The translations under genes and the position numbers were made by a program. From NCBI GenBank assembly GCA_020465985.1, contig JAANYP010000724.1, forward strand, positions 446,001 through 510,000: 64,000 nt of DNA. Reading direction: 5' to 3'. This stretch comes from Centrapalus pauciflorus (lineage: Eukaryota > Streptophyta > Magnoliopsida > Asterales > Asteraceae). Below are positions 31,060 through 42,348 of the stretch, one piece after another; position 1 is the first letter of the stretch, and each line of letters begins with the position of its first letter. Below the pieces are notes generated by a model that saw nothing but the letters and a program-made list of their open reading frames with translations, was not told the DNA's origin and made no database searches.

Positions 31060-34034
31060 ACGGGTGATCGAGCGTTCTATAATAAACATAACATGGTTAT
31101 GTCAGTTGATAGAGAGTTGCCTGAAGCTCAACCATTCCGACATATGGTTGAATTTTTGACGCAATCGCAGGTTGCTTATGCTTTGACTCATAATTTGCAG
31201 ATAGTTTTGCCGTATGTACGATTTTATTGGGAGCATCTTCAGGTAGATTGCTCAGTGACGCCTACAGTATTACGTACAAGAGTTGGGGCACAGCCTATTG
31301 TATTTTCAGCTGCTATGCTTCGTCAAATACTTCAGCTAGGCACAGAAGACCAGGAGGCAGGCCCTATCGATTTTCAGGTACATATAAGGCAAGCGGCATT
31401 TTTGCGTATGGGATATGCCCAACATATTACGAAGGCCTCTTATGTGAAGAGTGGCTTAATTGGACAATGACGTTATTTGGTGCATGTTCTTATGGTCTGT
31501 TTTGCGCCGAAAAAGGCCGGATTTGATTACATTGTGTCCAAGATGCAATCGGCATTGATAGCCTTAGTATATAATAAGCGTTTCAGTTTTTCAGAGATGT
31601 TCTTCGGTGAGTTTGTGCATCAAATCACAGCTCCCGTCAGAGAAAGATTTTTGATGTATCCGAGATTCGCGATGATCATCATCCGCCACTTTTTGCCAAA
31701 TTTGCATCATCTTCCAGATACTAATGGCGTGGCTATAATAGATAAAAGGATTTTTGCTGACTGCCAGTCGCAAAATGCGCGAAGGGCTGAGCAGGTCAGA
31801 CCACAGGTGGCACCTTTTTTTGGAGCCGTTATTGACCCAGATTTTGTTGCTCCAGAAGGAGATAACTAGGCAGGTGAAGCTCCACAGCAGCAACAACAGC
31901 AGCAACAACAGCAGCAACAACCACAACAACAACAACAACAGCAATAGCAACAGCGTAGGAGGCAAAGAGCTCCGACAAGACAAATTCCGGCAGTTAGGCC
32001 ATCCTCCAGCAGACAATTTGAATCTACGGCAGCAGGTCCATCAACGGACGCTGCCGGTCCGTCGAGTTCCACCCCAGAGTTTGATCAAAGGGCACAGACC
32101 CTAGAAGAAATATGGGCTCAAGGAACGGCTGCTGAACAAGATATTGCAGCAGAATTGGTTCATGAAATTTTGGTGCCTCCAACTGAGTATCGTGATATAT
32201 TCATGGACATCGATGAATACAAGCCACCTGAGGCTGAGGATATGGACACTGAGGTCCTGGTTGAAGGAGGTGCAGAAGAAGAAAGAATGCAGACGGAGGC
32301 TGAGGGTCAAGCAGAGACCGCCTCCGAGTCTGAATCTGATTCTGAGGAAGTAGAAGAGGTTGAAGTTGTTGAGCCGGTTGATCAGACTGTTAGAATTGGC
32401 AGATATGGATCGAGGCTAGTCGTCAGCAGGCGAAAGATGACAAGACGAGCTGGTGGGGATTCAGAGGACGATGACTCAGATTTTGAAGAGGAAGACGAAG
32501 CTCCACTCGTGCCTAGGCATAGGGCGAGGCGGCATAGATTCATGCAGGGAGCTCCATCCACCTCGGCTCCTGAGCCTGTGATTCAAGGTGCTCCATAAAC
32601 TCCAATCATCGCTTCATCAACATCTACATCCACTCCATCAACATCATCTACATTCACCGACAATCAGCGGTTCATAGAGCTGAAAGGAAAGGTGGACTTT
32701 CAAACAGTCCAGATTTTTCAGCCGTCAACAACAGTGAAAGAGCTTCAAGCACATAATGCCAGAGTTGATCAGGAAAATGCTGAGTTGCGAACAACAGTAG
32801 ATGATCAAGCGTCTGAGATGAAAACAATGAAAACTCTCCTAGAGCAGTTAATGAAAAATCTGCAAGCTCACGGGGAGAGTAGTTGCAGAGAAGCTAAGGT
32901 ATTGAGGAGAGAAGATGATGGCAATGATCCAGATACTAAAAGAGAGAGTGAGCTAGCAGATCTTTCTCTAAAGACTGCTCAGCAAGCTCAAATTCAGGGG
33001 GAGCCAAGTTAGTCAGGTGTGAGAGAAGGGAGCGAAGGCGAAGCCTCAAAGACAACTGAACATGATATGATCGAAGCGTTAATGGATCTTGATGATCAAG
33101 ATGATTTTGAGTTTGATCAATAAGAGTTAGAGGAAGGAGAATTTATTCCAGGAGAGATTGTAGACTGGAGATCTGATGACGAGGTTATAGAAGATGAAGA
33201 CGATAATGTAGATGAAGTAATCATCTCTAAACAGCCTATCACAGAACAGTATGTGCATAATGATCAAAACATGATTGACATAGATGAGATTAAGTTAGCG
33301 TCTATGGATGATTCCGAATCTGATACAGCTGATAAAGAGCAAACAAGAGAAGATCTGATAAAGCTTTGGTTCAGAAAGGAAAAAAAAGAAAACAGATCTA
33401 AAGATGAAGAAGAGAATGAGAAGTACCAAGTCCTGGAAATCTCTCAGGTGGAATCTTAAGCTGGTTCTTTGATAGAGAACTGCAGCTATTTGTGCTAAAG
33501 AGGAGAGATGGACTTCAGTATTTGAGGAAAACGTTGAAGGTGTTTTACACGTTGCCCAAGTGTGAATTGAAAGAGTTGGATTGGAAGGAGTTAATCAACC
33601 TAAAAGACGACCCATATGCTAAAGTGGTTGCTAAGATCATACGAAGGGAGGGTCGATCTAGAAGGTTCGAAAGGCTCAAGTCTAGATCTGGTAAAAGAGT
33701 TGAAGATCCGTCAAGAGTAGATCCACACACTGGAAAGCATTGGGCTAGGATGCTTTACAAGCCAGTCCGATGCCTCAAGAAAGTGTCGATGAAGTCAATG
33801 CCACAGGATGTACTGAAAAACATGAAGTGGTGGTATGTTGACAACGAGACGGCGGAAGAAGTGATGGAGGACTACGAGGACAAAGTGATTTTGAAAGTAT
33901 ATGATCCACTGCATCTGATCAACCTATCGAAGGACGACCTGAGAAAACTTTATAATCAGCCGATCTTCTTTCATGACGGCTGGATATCAGAAAGAAGGAA
34001 GTTCCAGAAGGTAGTTAGAGTCTGTATAGATTAG
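31060..34034 (+). pseudogene. B1 env-like ORF, decayed
   Basis: The start codon is ACG where B2 has ATG (context GGTGATCG). The N-terminal domain carries MVEFLTQSQVAYALT, FYWEHLQVDC, RTRVGAQPIVFS, LRQILQLG, FGEFVHQI and MYPRF. A CAG/CAA-coded Gln run follows, then an acidic region (about 32200-32500), Ser/Thr/Pro repeats, a coiled coil (about 32690-32880), a second acidic region and a C-terminal domain with DPHTGKHW, LYKPVRCLKK, MKWWYVDNE and VYDPLHLINLS. In-frame stops fall near 31468, 31867, 31945, 32596, 33010, 33121 and 33457; a frame change lies near 33470. No signal peptide or membrane helix is seen. Role unknown. Confidence 0.75.
31885..31956 (+). repeat. CAG/CAA repeat (poly-Gln in the env-like ORF)
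   Basis: Near-continuous CAG and CAA codons, broken by one TAG. The B2 ORF has a shorter Gln run at the same place (about 45550-45575). Confidence 0.85.
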
Positions 34035-34106
34035 GGATTGCATGCTGGTAGTAGTTTATATAGTTCTAGTACTTAAACAAAATATATATAGTTAGAAGCT
34101 ATCGTC

Positions 34107-34117
34107 AAGGGGGAGTC
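34107..34117 (+). other. B1 polypurine tract
   Basis: AAGGGGGAGTC directly before the 3' LTR; identical in B2 (43387-43397, minus strand). Confidence 0.85.
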
Positions 34118-34702
34118 TGTTATTGCATCCTGTGTGACGATAGCAGTCTAAGTATAGACAGTATTTTGTAATAGTCAATTTGTTCGTTATTTGCATATTA
34201 ATAGGTGTTTGATATATGTTTGTTATATGTTTGATAATATATGTTTGATATTGATTGTATGTATGTTTGAACTGGGTTGTAATTGGTGTGTTACAATAAG
34301 TTCAAACATAAGTTCAAAGATAAGTTCAAACATAAGTTCAAAGGCAAGTTCAAAGTAACTGGTTCGAACTTATGGAGGACAAGTTCGAAAGGCCTTAGGC
34401 TTGGTCGAACTTGTCCTGAGCAAGTTCGAACCATGTGTTATAATTAAGGGTTAATTCGTTTTAAGTAACAAATTTTGCAAAAATTATAAGACGATTAGGG
34501 CAGAGGCGATCTTGAACTTGCAAGGTGTTTGAGAGTTTGTTCTTGGAGAGAATCATGTGTCGGGGCGTTCCATTGTTCGTCTATCATTGCGTGTGTCTCC
34601 TGTTTTCGTGTGCGTGATCTATTCGTCAAGCCGCTAACGAGGATTCCGCACTCGTTGGACGGCGTCGCGTCAATATAGGATCCGTAGGAAGGCGACCTTA
34701 CA
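34118..34702 (+). repeat. B1 3' LTR
   Basis: 585 bp copy of 21757-22365 with five instead of seven 12 bp repeats and about two dozen substitutions. Confidence 0.9.
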
Positions 34703-35209
34703 AAATATCTTAATTATTTTAGTAATTAAGATGAGATTAAATTAGTTAAAAATAAAAGAATAAAGAAAAGTAAAATGTTTTTGGTATTGCTTTGTAGAAA
34801 GACTTAAAAAAATGAATAAAAAAATAAAATCTTTTTGAATTTTTCAAAATTAATGAACTTAAGGAAATAAACACACTAAATTAAGAGTATGAACGGAAAA
34901 CAAAATATTATTGGATTTTCTTGAATGAATAATAACTTACGAAAAAAAATTTACTAAATAAAGTGAAAATTACACCAACTAGCAACATAGTTTCTCCCCC
35001 TCCGAGTGTGCATATATAATAATTTAAGACACTCGGATACTTACCTGGTTGGCTACCGATAAAGCTTGATAGAAAAAATTAACACAACGATTAAAACTAA
35101 ATAAAGTAAACACAGAGCATAATTTATTAGAAAATGTAACATTAGAAAAGAAAATTCGTCTTTCGAGAATGCAAATAGACTTTCCAGAAATATTTCATTT
35201 TAAATTAAA
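34703..35209 (-). other. D1 post-pol spacer
   Basis: AT-rich, no ORF or RNA gene seen. It lies between the D1 RNase H stop and the B1 insertion; the left part of this spacer should continue at 21756 on the other side of B1. Confidence 0.45.
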
Positions 35210-38200
35210 TTATGTTAACAAATTCAGCATACCAAACTTGTTCACGAGAAAATTAAAGTGTTTTTCATCCAAAGGTTTTGCGAACAAGTCAGCTATCTGA
35301 TTTTCAGTGTTTACAAAATGTAATTCTACGGTACCTTCCTCAACATGATCTTTTATAAAATGGTACCGTATATCAATGAGTTTAGTGCGAGAGTGTTGTA
35401 CAGGGTTACCAGTAATGGCTATTGCGCTCATAGAGTCGCAATAGATGGGAATCCGACTCAGTCTGAATCCGTAGTCTCGGAGTTGTGTGCGCATCCAGAG
35501 CAGCTGTGAGCAGCAACTTGCGGCAGCAACATCTTCTACCTCAACGGTGGACAGAGAAACACTATATTGTTTCTTCAATGCCCAACTTACTAGTTTGTTT
35601 CCGAGGAACTGCATGTGACCTGAGTTACTCTTTCTATCATGTTTGCAACCTGCATGATCTGCATTTGAGTAGGCGTGCCTTTTAAATAACGAAAGATTCA
35701 TTTTACGGCAGCCAAATGTGACTCTTTAGGGTCACTTGAAATCGAGCACAAAGATAGGTAGCAAACATTATGTCCGGTCTACTAGTAGTTATATACAATA
35801 AGTAACCGATCGTTCCTCGATAAGCCGCGATTCAGTGGATTTACCAATTGGATCGGCATCAGGCTTTAAGGAAAAAGACATGGGAGTTTTCATAGACGTA
35901 CAGTTTTCCATTTTGAATCTCTATAGGAGATCATGGATGTACTTTGACTGGTGTATGAGAATCCCATCAGGAAGTTGTTTGACTTGTAATCCGAGGAAAA
36001 ATGTCATTTCCCCCATCATACTCATCTCGAACCTCGATTCCATTAATTTTAAAATTTCTTCACAAAGTGAAGGTTTTGTAGATTCGAAAATAATGTCATC
36101 TACGTAAATTTGAACAAGGAGAATGCCATTACCTTTGTGTCGTATGAAAAGGGTTGTGTCGACTGTACCTTTTGAGAATCTGGAATCGAGCTGGAATTCA
36201 GATTGACTATCGTACCATGCGCGAGGTGCTTGTTTCAAACCATATAGAGCTTTGTCAAGAGCATAGACATATGATGGTCTAGACTCATTGAAAAAATCTT
36301 TAGGTTCAGAAACGTACACCTCCTCCTTTAGGATCTCGTTGAGAAACGTCGTCTTCACGTCCATCTGGTAGACGGTGAAGTCTTTGTGGGCCGCGTACGC
36401 CGGGAATATTCAAATTGCTTCAAGTCTGGCAACTGGGGCGAACGTCTCATCGTAATTCCTTCTTGTTGTCGATACCCTTTAGCCACGAGTCTGGCTTTGT
36501 TTCGGATGACAATTCCGTTCTCGTCTCGTTTGTTCTTGAAAATCTACTTTGTGCCGATGATTGACCGATCCTTTGGTCGTGGAATTAACCTCCAAACGCG
36601 TAGTCATTCGAATTGGTGTAGCTCGTCATGCATTGCATCACCCAGTCTGGATCTTGTAGAGCTTCGGTTATGGTTGTCGGTTCGATCTTGCTTAGGAAGG
36701 CAGCGAAGAGGCATTCGGCGTTGGTGGCTCATCTAGTTCGAACCGGAGCAGACTTATCGCTAATGATTTGCGATTCGGGGTGGGATAAAGTCCACTTGCG
36801 TAGAAGCGGTAAAAGCTCGTCTGCGGATTGGGGTGATTCAGATGGGTTTGAGTCGGTTTGAGGAACATCATCCGGTGTTGAAGGTTCTAAGGCTATATCT
36901 GGACTCAGGTTAGGAATAATTGAACCAGTTGGGGATTTGGGAGATGTTGGTGTGCAATCAGTAGGGGTGGGCTTAGGTGTGTCAGGAGTAGGAGAGCTTG
37001 GACTGACTTCATTTGTATCTGCATTAGATTTAGGAGAAGTATTATTATTAGACATAGAGTGCGGATATAATAATTCAAATAAGGAGTCTAGCTCTAGATC
37101 ATCTTCTCCGTTTGACGTAGCAGAGGTGGACGCAGATGATGTCTGAGTTGGTTCAGACGAAAGTTGAGGAGCCGGTTCTGAACTGATGTGACCAAAAACG
37201 TTCTTGGACTCAGCTAGGTCATCGAATGTGATGTTCACACTCTCATTAACTGTTCTAGTCCGTTTGTTGTACACACGGTAGGAGGCTGATTTCTTCGAGT
37301 ATCCGATGAATACTGCTTCATCTCCTTTGGCGTCGAACTTACCTAGATTATCTTTGTCGCTCAGGATAAAACACTTGCAACCAAAAACACGGAAGTGTTT
37401 GACATGAGGTGTGCGTTTATGAATAATCTCATAGGGTGTTTTGCCAAACTGTTTGTTGATGATGGATTGGTTTTGAGTGTAACATGCGGTGTCCACGGCT
37501 TCATCCCAAAAATGAAGAGGCAGCTTTGAGAAAATGATCATAGAACGAGCTGCTTCAACTAGAGCTCGATTCCGTCATTTGACAACTCCATTCTGTTGAG
37601 GTGTTCTGTCAGCGGAATATTGGTGGGAAAGACCAACGGAATCTAGGAATTCGGTTAACTCCTTGTTTTTGAACTCAGTACCGTTGTCTGTATGGATGGT
37701 TTGGGCTTGAAGTTGGAGATTGACTTGGGTTTACTTCAGAAATGAGATGATCGGTTCTGGCATCTCATCCTTCGTACATAGGAACTTTACCCATGTGTAG
37801 CGTCAGAAATCATCGACCATCACCAGTATGTACTTGTTGGCATTGATGCTCTGAATGCGTATTGGACCACACAAATCCATATGGATGAGCTCCAGAGGTT
37901 TTGTGGTGTTGGGGACTGGCTTCGGTTTGTGTGAGGCTTTCTTGATCTTACTCTTTTTACAAGCTGCACACAGTTGATCTTTGTCGAACTTCAGTTCTGG
38001 TAGACCTCTGGCGAGTTTGTCGGATACGAGCTTGGTTATGTTCTTGAAATTCAGACGAGAGAATCTATTGTGCCATAACCAGGACTGTTGAGATGAGGCC
38101 TTGGACAGGAGACATATAGTCTTCTTGACCTTGACTTTCGAGAGATTGATGGTGTATACGTTTGACCGTCGAGTGCCGGCGAGTATCTCCTTACCCGTTG

Positions 38201-38480
38201 GAGATCGTATGCTCCATCGTATGGCTTTGAAGGATACCTCAAGTCTTTTATCACAAGGTTGGCCAATACTAAAGAGATTGTGGCCAAGTCCTTGGACATA
38301 GGAGACTTGAGTTATTTTTAGATTTTCCATTTCGAGATCTCCAAAACTGCAGATTCTAGTAACACCATTGTTACTGAATTTCTCTGAACCACCATCAGTT
38401 GATGTGTAGTTAGACAGAAGATTTTGTCGGCCAGTCATGTGCGGCGAGCATCCAGAGTCGAGAATCCACACACTATTTGC
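35210..38480 (-). pseudogene. pol: D1 Pol (PR-IN-RT-RH), heavily decayed
   Basis: Minus strand, from right to left. PR has MWILDSGCSPHMTG. Pre-integrase has LWHNRFSRL (first His-type position altered) and CAACKKSK. Integrase starts with LELIHMDLCGP; its central part (about 37541-37803) has stops, and the C-terminal part (FGCKCFILSDKD, KGDEAVFIGYS) is open to 36729. The RT start (36365-36728) is broken; MDVKTTFLN, LYGLKQAPRAWYD and YVDD (IYVDDIIFES) are open at 35921-36364. The linker 35702-35920 is frame-shifted. RNase H (35210-35701) has NADHAGCKHDRK and the altered VEVEDVAA where EAEYVAA is usual. It is related to, but distinct from, families A and B. Confidence 0.85.
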
Positions 38481-38506
38481 CTGAAAGCAAAGGACAAGAC
38501 AGTGTC
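38481..38506 (-). promoter_or_regulatory. Putative 3' splice site at the D1 gag/PR junction
   Basis: The minus strand reads TTGTCCTTTGCTTTCAG|G directly upstream of the PR coding sequence, matching the arrangement in families A, B and C. Confidence 0.4.
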
Positions 38507-39958
38507 AACAGATGAAGAGTGGGTTTTGGACTGTGTGTTCAAAATCCGTTGAAAAAGAAGAAGGGGTCCTAATCCGAGCTTATTAGAAGCCATTGTTTGC
38601 AAAACAATTAAGTGACTTTTGGTACCCAAATTGTGCGGAATATGAGTCCAGATGGGTTAACGTTTATGTTAGGGTTCTTAATTGGAGAACCACCATCAGT
38701 CTTAGAGACAGTGCACTTAATGTCGTTTTTTGCAGAGATGCTATTTTTAGGTACCCAGATAGATTTATATCACATAGGTCTGTTGATTTTCTTGTTGACC
38801 TTATGTTTAGGTCTGCGACGACGTTTATGTTTAAGTATAAGAGCATAATTTAACAATGTAGGTCTAGATAAACTTTGTGGAGTTTTGGACAATTTAAATA
38901 ATTGATCAAATTAGTATGCATTAACTGAAATAGCATTCAAACCATTACAATCTTTCAAAACATTATTAGTTTTTAAATCAACCACACGTTTTTCTGTAAT
39001 TACATTGGAAATTGAAAATTTTGAAAAATTGAAAACTGCTCCTTGACTCTTTATGTTAGATGCTGACCTTTGAGGTGTGCCCTTTGGATTTCCTCGATTT
39101 TCCGAAATGAAACGAACACTTGTGTTAGCTTTTGTAGTTTTAGAGTCAATAGACTGTGTCTTCGATTTCTGTTTCCAGGAATTCTATTTGCTCTTATTGC
39201 TAGAGGCAGTGGAATTTCCGGGAACAGATTTTGAAGTGTTACCAACTTGTTCGATGATAGGTACGATCATCGGGGTTTTTCCTTTCTTTATTTCTAAGAG
39301 ATGTTGGTGTCTTAGAATTGTTTTTGTGTCGCTGGCTGGACCTAAACCTATCGCCTTAAGATTGTTTGTGGCAGAAACTTGATTTTCAAAATTATTTTGT
39401 TCAGAAACAAGTTGAGATTCTAGTCCCTTGATAGTGGCTAGAAGCTGCTCTCGTTCTTTATCAAATGAGTTGGCATCGATTTGGAAATTTTGTTCTCGAA
39501 CTGAAAACTGTCGTCATGCCTCATTAAACTCATTTTCTTTTCTTGAAAAATTGTTTCTGTCAGAATCAAACAATTCTTTGGGTTATTTTAACGTTAACTC
39601 AAGGTCATGGAATTTACTAACATCCAGTGAAGTGTCAGCCAGAGAAGAATTAAGTCGAGCAATTTAGGCTGCTAGATCTGATATTTTATTTGTAAAATCT
39701 ATCCGTTCTTGCTCAAAATCTCGTGTTGCATTTTCCAATTTCTGTTTTAGATCAGAAGCCTGATGTTCTAGAGTAGAATATGGTACATATTCACGAGGTT
39801 TTGGTAAGTTCGGATGAAGTGGGATCTCTTTTGGTTCAACAAATTCATCTTCTTGAAACGTTTTATCTTATTTTCCTTGAAGAGAATCATAGTTTAACAA
39901 GTTATAAACAAATGTAATTTCTTTTCTATCAGGTCTAGCTCGTTTTTCTTCTTCTTCG
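38507..39958 (-). pseudogene. gag: D1 Gag C-terminal half, decayed
   Basis: Short minus-strand frames show Gag-like composition: repeated IWVPK motifs (near 38640 and 38750), a Lys/Ser/Asn-rich stretch (GNTSKSVPGNSTASSNKSK, about 39190-39260) and degenerate heptad-like sequence (about 39400-39780), as in the coiled coil and basic tail of the other Gags here. No zinc knuckle was recognised. The N-terminal half is missing; related sequence gives way to gypsy Gag-PR at about 39958 without visible LTR or target duplication. Confidence 0.5.
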
Positions 39959-39959
39959 G

Positions 39960-41170
39960 TTAACACTTTCGGCAGGGTTTCTCGAAATCATCACTAAACT
40001 TAGACGATATAAAGCTTCTATCAGCCCCAGTATCAAATAACACATAAGCATATACATCGTTAAGAAGAAACGTACCCGTCACCACGTTGGGATCCTTACG
40101 AGCGTCACCAGCTCCCAATACAAAGGCATTCCCTTGAGCTCCACTATTGTTCCTCATCTTTGGGCAGTCTTTCTTAAAGTGCTCGACAATCCCACACTCA
40201 ATATAGCTCTTTAGCGTACCGCTGTTGCTTCCATTGCCGTTACTCCTACAATCCTTGGTCAAATGTCCAATTCACTTACATTTCCCGCATGGGGTAGGAC
40301 AGGGACCTACGTGATGGTAGGTACATCTGTTACACAGTGGTTTGTTGCCAGTGTAACCCTACCTTTGTTTAACCCCGACAACAAATGCCTTGATGGTTTC
40401 GGGCTTCTTGGCTTGGGAACCCGAACCTTCCCCGAACAGTCCTCCCATTTTCTTTTGTTTTCTCCAGCCTTAGCTTCTACTCGCCTTCCCACTTGATACA
40501 TTAAGTTATTCGCCATTCGAATGGCGCTTTGAATTGTAGTTGGATTGGAGGCGGTTGCATTCCCTTGAATCTGAGGAGCGAGTCCCCAAATATAGCGTTC
40601 GATACGCTTGTATTCAGGAGTGACCATCTGTGGGCATAGCAGACTTAGTTCATGTAAACGACTGGTGTATCCAGCGACATCCATACCCATTATCGTAAGA
40701 TTCCAGAATTCAGATTCCATTTTCTGCAGTTCATTTCTGGGGCAGTATTCGTCAGTCATCATTTGTTTCAATTCTGTCAATGCGAGTTGATAAGCAGCGT
40801 CAATTCCAACTGACTGGACATAAGAGTTCCACCATGTCAGAGCGCTATCTTGCAGAGTGTGAGTGGCAAACTTGACTTTCACATCTTCGGTACAGCCACT
40901 GACACGGAATACAGACTCGAGCTTCTCAAACCAGCGAACTAATCCTACCGCACCTTCCGTTCCGTTAAAGTATCAGGGCATGCAACTTAGAAACCCCTTG
41001 ATGCTACACCCTCTTTGGTTTGTGTCGGCACCTGTTATAGTGCGGCTTGCTCCTCCATCACCGTTTGCAGTGCTATTTTGGTTGGTTTCATATGTGGCTA
41101 TAGCAGCTGCCACTCGTTGAGCAACGAGTTGCTCGATCTCGGCAGTGCACATTGCTCTCTTTGACGGCAT
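39960..41170 (-). pseudogene. gag: Gypsy Gag and protease start
   Basis: Start MPSKRAMCTAEIEQLVAQR at 41170. A TGA in the region near 40975 interrupts the frame. The Gag core has FATHTLQDSALTWWNSYVQS, AYQLALTELKQMM, MTDEYCPRNE and MGMDVAGYTSRLHELS, typical of plant gypsy (chromovirus-type) Gag. One knuckle has a stop (CGKCK then IGHLTKDC) and a second, degenerate one reads IECGIVEHFKKDC. After a frame change the retropepsin begins with FLLNDVYAYVLFDTGADRSF (DTG catalytic triad) and ends in unrelated sequence. It is not functional. Three frames are needed to read it through. Confidence 0.85.
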
Positions 41171-41414
41171 TATCTTAAAGTTTAGACAAAAAGACATATT
41201 GAGAGAAGTTGAGTCTAAAGGTTCAAATTTTCTTAAGGCAAATTGTTTTATAACATCAAACACAAATTCATAATAAACTTAACTTTTCATTAGCACTTGA
41301 TATAATTTGTTACATAGGGGTCGGGTTTTACCCGAAAAATTTCAAGCTCTATAATTACATAGAAAATACATTAACTGCAATTTCAAATCCTACAATTACA
41401 ACAATAAAAGGGAA
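41171..41414 (-). other. Gypsy leader between upstream ORF and gag
   Basis: AT-rich non-coding leader; nothing recognised. Confidence 0.4.
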
Positions 41415-42232
41415 CTAGGTGTGGGAGTGGTCAGGGGTCTCTCCTTGCTCCAGGGCATTGAGGCGTTGCGCTAGTGCCTCATTGCGTGCCTCGCATTCGA
41501 CCAATCGCTGGCGGAGTTTGTCTAGCCCGTCTTTTTGGATTGAGAGAGCGTGTTGGTTTGGCCAGTAGATGTTTGTATTCTGCATCTTCTCGCTCTCCAC
41601 TCTGGAAGTGATCTCCCTGACCTCTTTGCTTAGCAGCCTAAGCTGGAGATCGTGTCGGGTGGCTCTAGCCACCAGGAGAGGCACAATCTGGTTTGCGGGT
41701 TCTTGAGTGAGGTGTTGGGTCGGCGCGGAGGATGTTCCTCCGACCTCGAATTGAGAGGGGATTCCCTCCTCCCGCATCCATTCCTGGAGGGTATTGGGCA
41801 ACCACCCCCAGCGGCAGGCATCTACCCGTCGCTGTTGTAACAAGCTTGGCTGGGGGACTGGGACCGAGATAGATTCCCGTTGAGGCATCATCACCCTGTT
41901 TCGGGTGATGAACTTCATAAACGGGCCGTTGGGGGTTGGGACGATATGTTTTGTGTGATGGAACATCGGGGTGGTATGGTATGTACGACGGGGCCAATGG
42001 AGATGGTGTGTCTTCTCCGGATAACCCCATCCACTGGAGGATTCGTCTCCTTCCACCGGTTCTTCTTCCAACTCCTCCATCATCTCTTCTTCTTCGGAGG
42101 GTCCTCCTCTTCGGATGGATCTTCTTCGATGAAAACCTCCATGACATCTCGGCTCAAGGGGGTGTACATATCTTCAGAATCAGATAATATGATGATCGTA
42201 GGACTCGACATGTTTCTGTCATCAAGGTCCAT
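41415..42232 (-). pseudogene. Gypsy upstream ORF (between LTR and gag), unknown function
   Basis: Start ATG at 42232 (MDLDDRNMSSPTIII) with an acidic stretch (SEDM ... EEDPSEEEDPP). A frame change near 42090 leads into a 222-codon frame ending at 41415. The tail has heptad-like spacing (LQLRLLSKEVREITSRV; LRQRLVECEARNEALAQRL), so a coiled coil is likely. It is not a recognised gypsy domain. It could be a host-derived or lineage-specific extra ORF, or the N-terminal extension of Gag separated by mutation. The whole reads coherently over about 270 codons. Confidence 0.55.
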
Positions 42233-42331
42233 TTATAGTGTTTAGTTATTTACAAAATATTTTCTAAAATTTGTAAGACTTAAGTGTAGTTATAGTCTAG
42301 GGTACTAATGCAACCTAGTTCACTAAAACTA

Positions 42332-42344
42332 TGTCTCTGAAACC
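42332..42344 (-). other. Gypsy primer-binding-site-like sequence
   Basis: The minus strand reads TGGTTTCAGAGAC a few bases after the LTR end (ACACCC-type terminus at 42349); similar to, but not identical with, the iMet site. Confidence 0.45.
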
Positions 42345-42348
42345 AATC

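Larger units (their letters stand above)
21757..34702 (+). mobile_element. B1: full-length but decayed Sirevirus-type copia element
   Basis: LTRs at 21757-22365 and 34118-34702, iMet PBS, gag, pol, a long spacer, an env-like ORF and a PPT. All coding regions contain stops and frame changes, yet the two LTRs differ by only about two dozen substitutions plus one 24 bp repeat contraction. This suggests that an already defective element was mobilised in trans, or that decay was quick. It is inserted in D1. Confidence 0.9.
19523..39958 (-). mobile_element. D1: minus-strand copia element split by B1
   Basis: Two minus-strand blocks fit one Sirevirus-type element interrupted by B1 (21757-34702). 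The right block (34703-39958) has gag, PR, IN, RT, RNase H and a post-pol spacer. The left block (19523-21756) has a TATA box, a repeat-rich leader and an env-like ORF. On the minus strand the order is gag-pol-spacer-[B1]-promoter-env-like, as in A1, B1 and B2. B1 is flanked by aaaaa and aaata, a 4/5 match that could be its target duplication. Both outer ends are missing: the env-like end is cut by the A1 LTR at 19522 and the gag start by the gypsy fragment at 39958. No D1 LTR is in the window. Confidence 0.55.
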
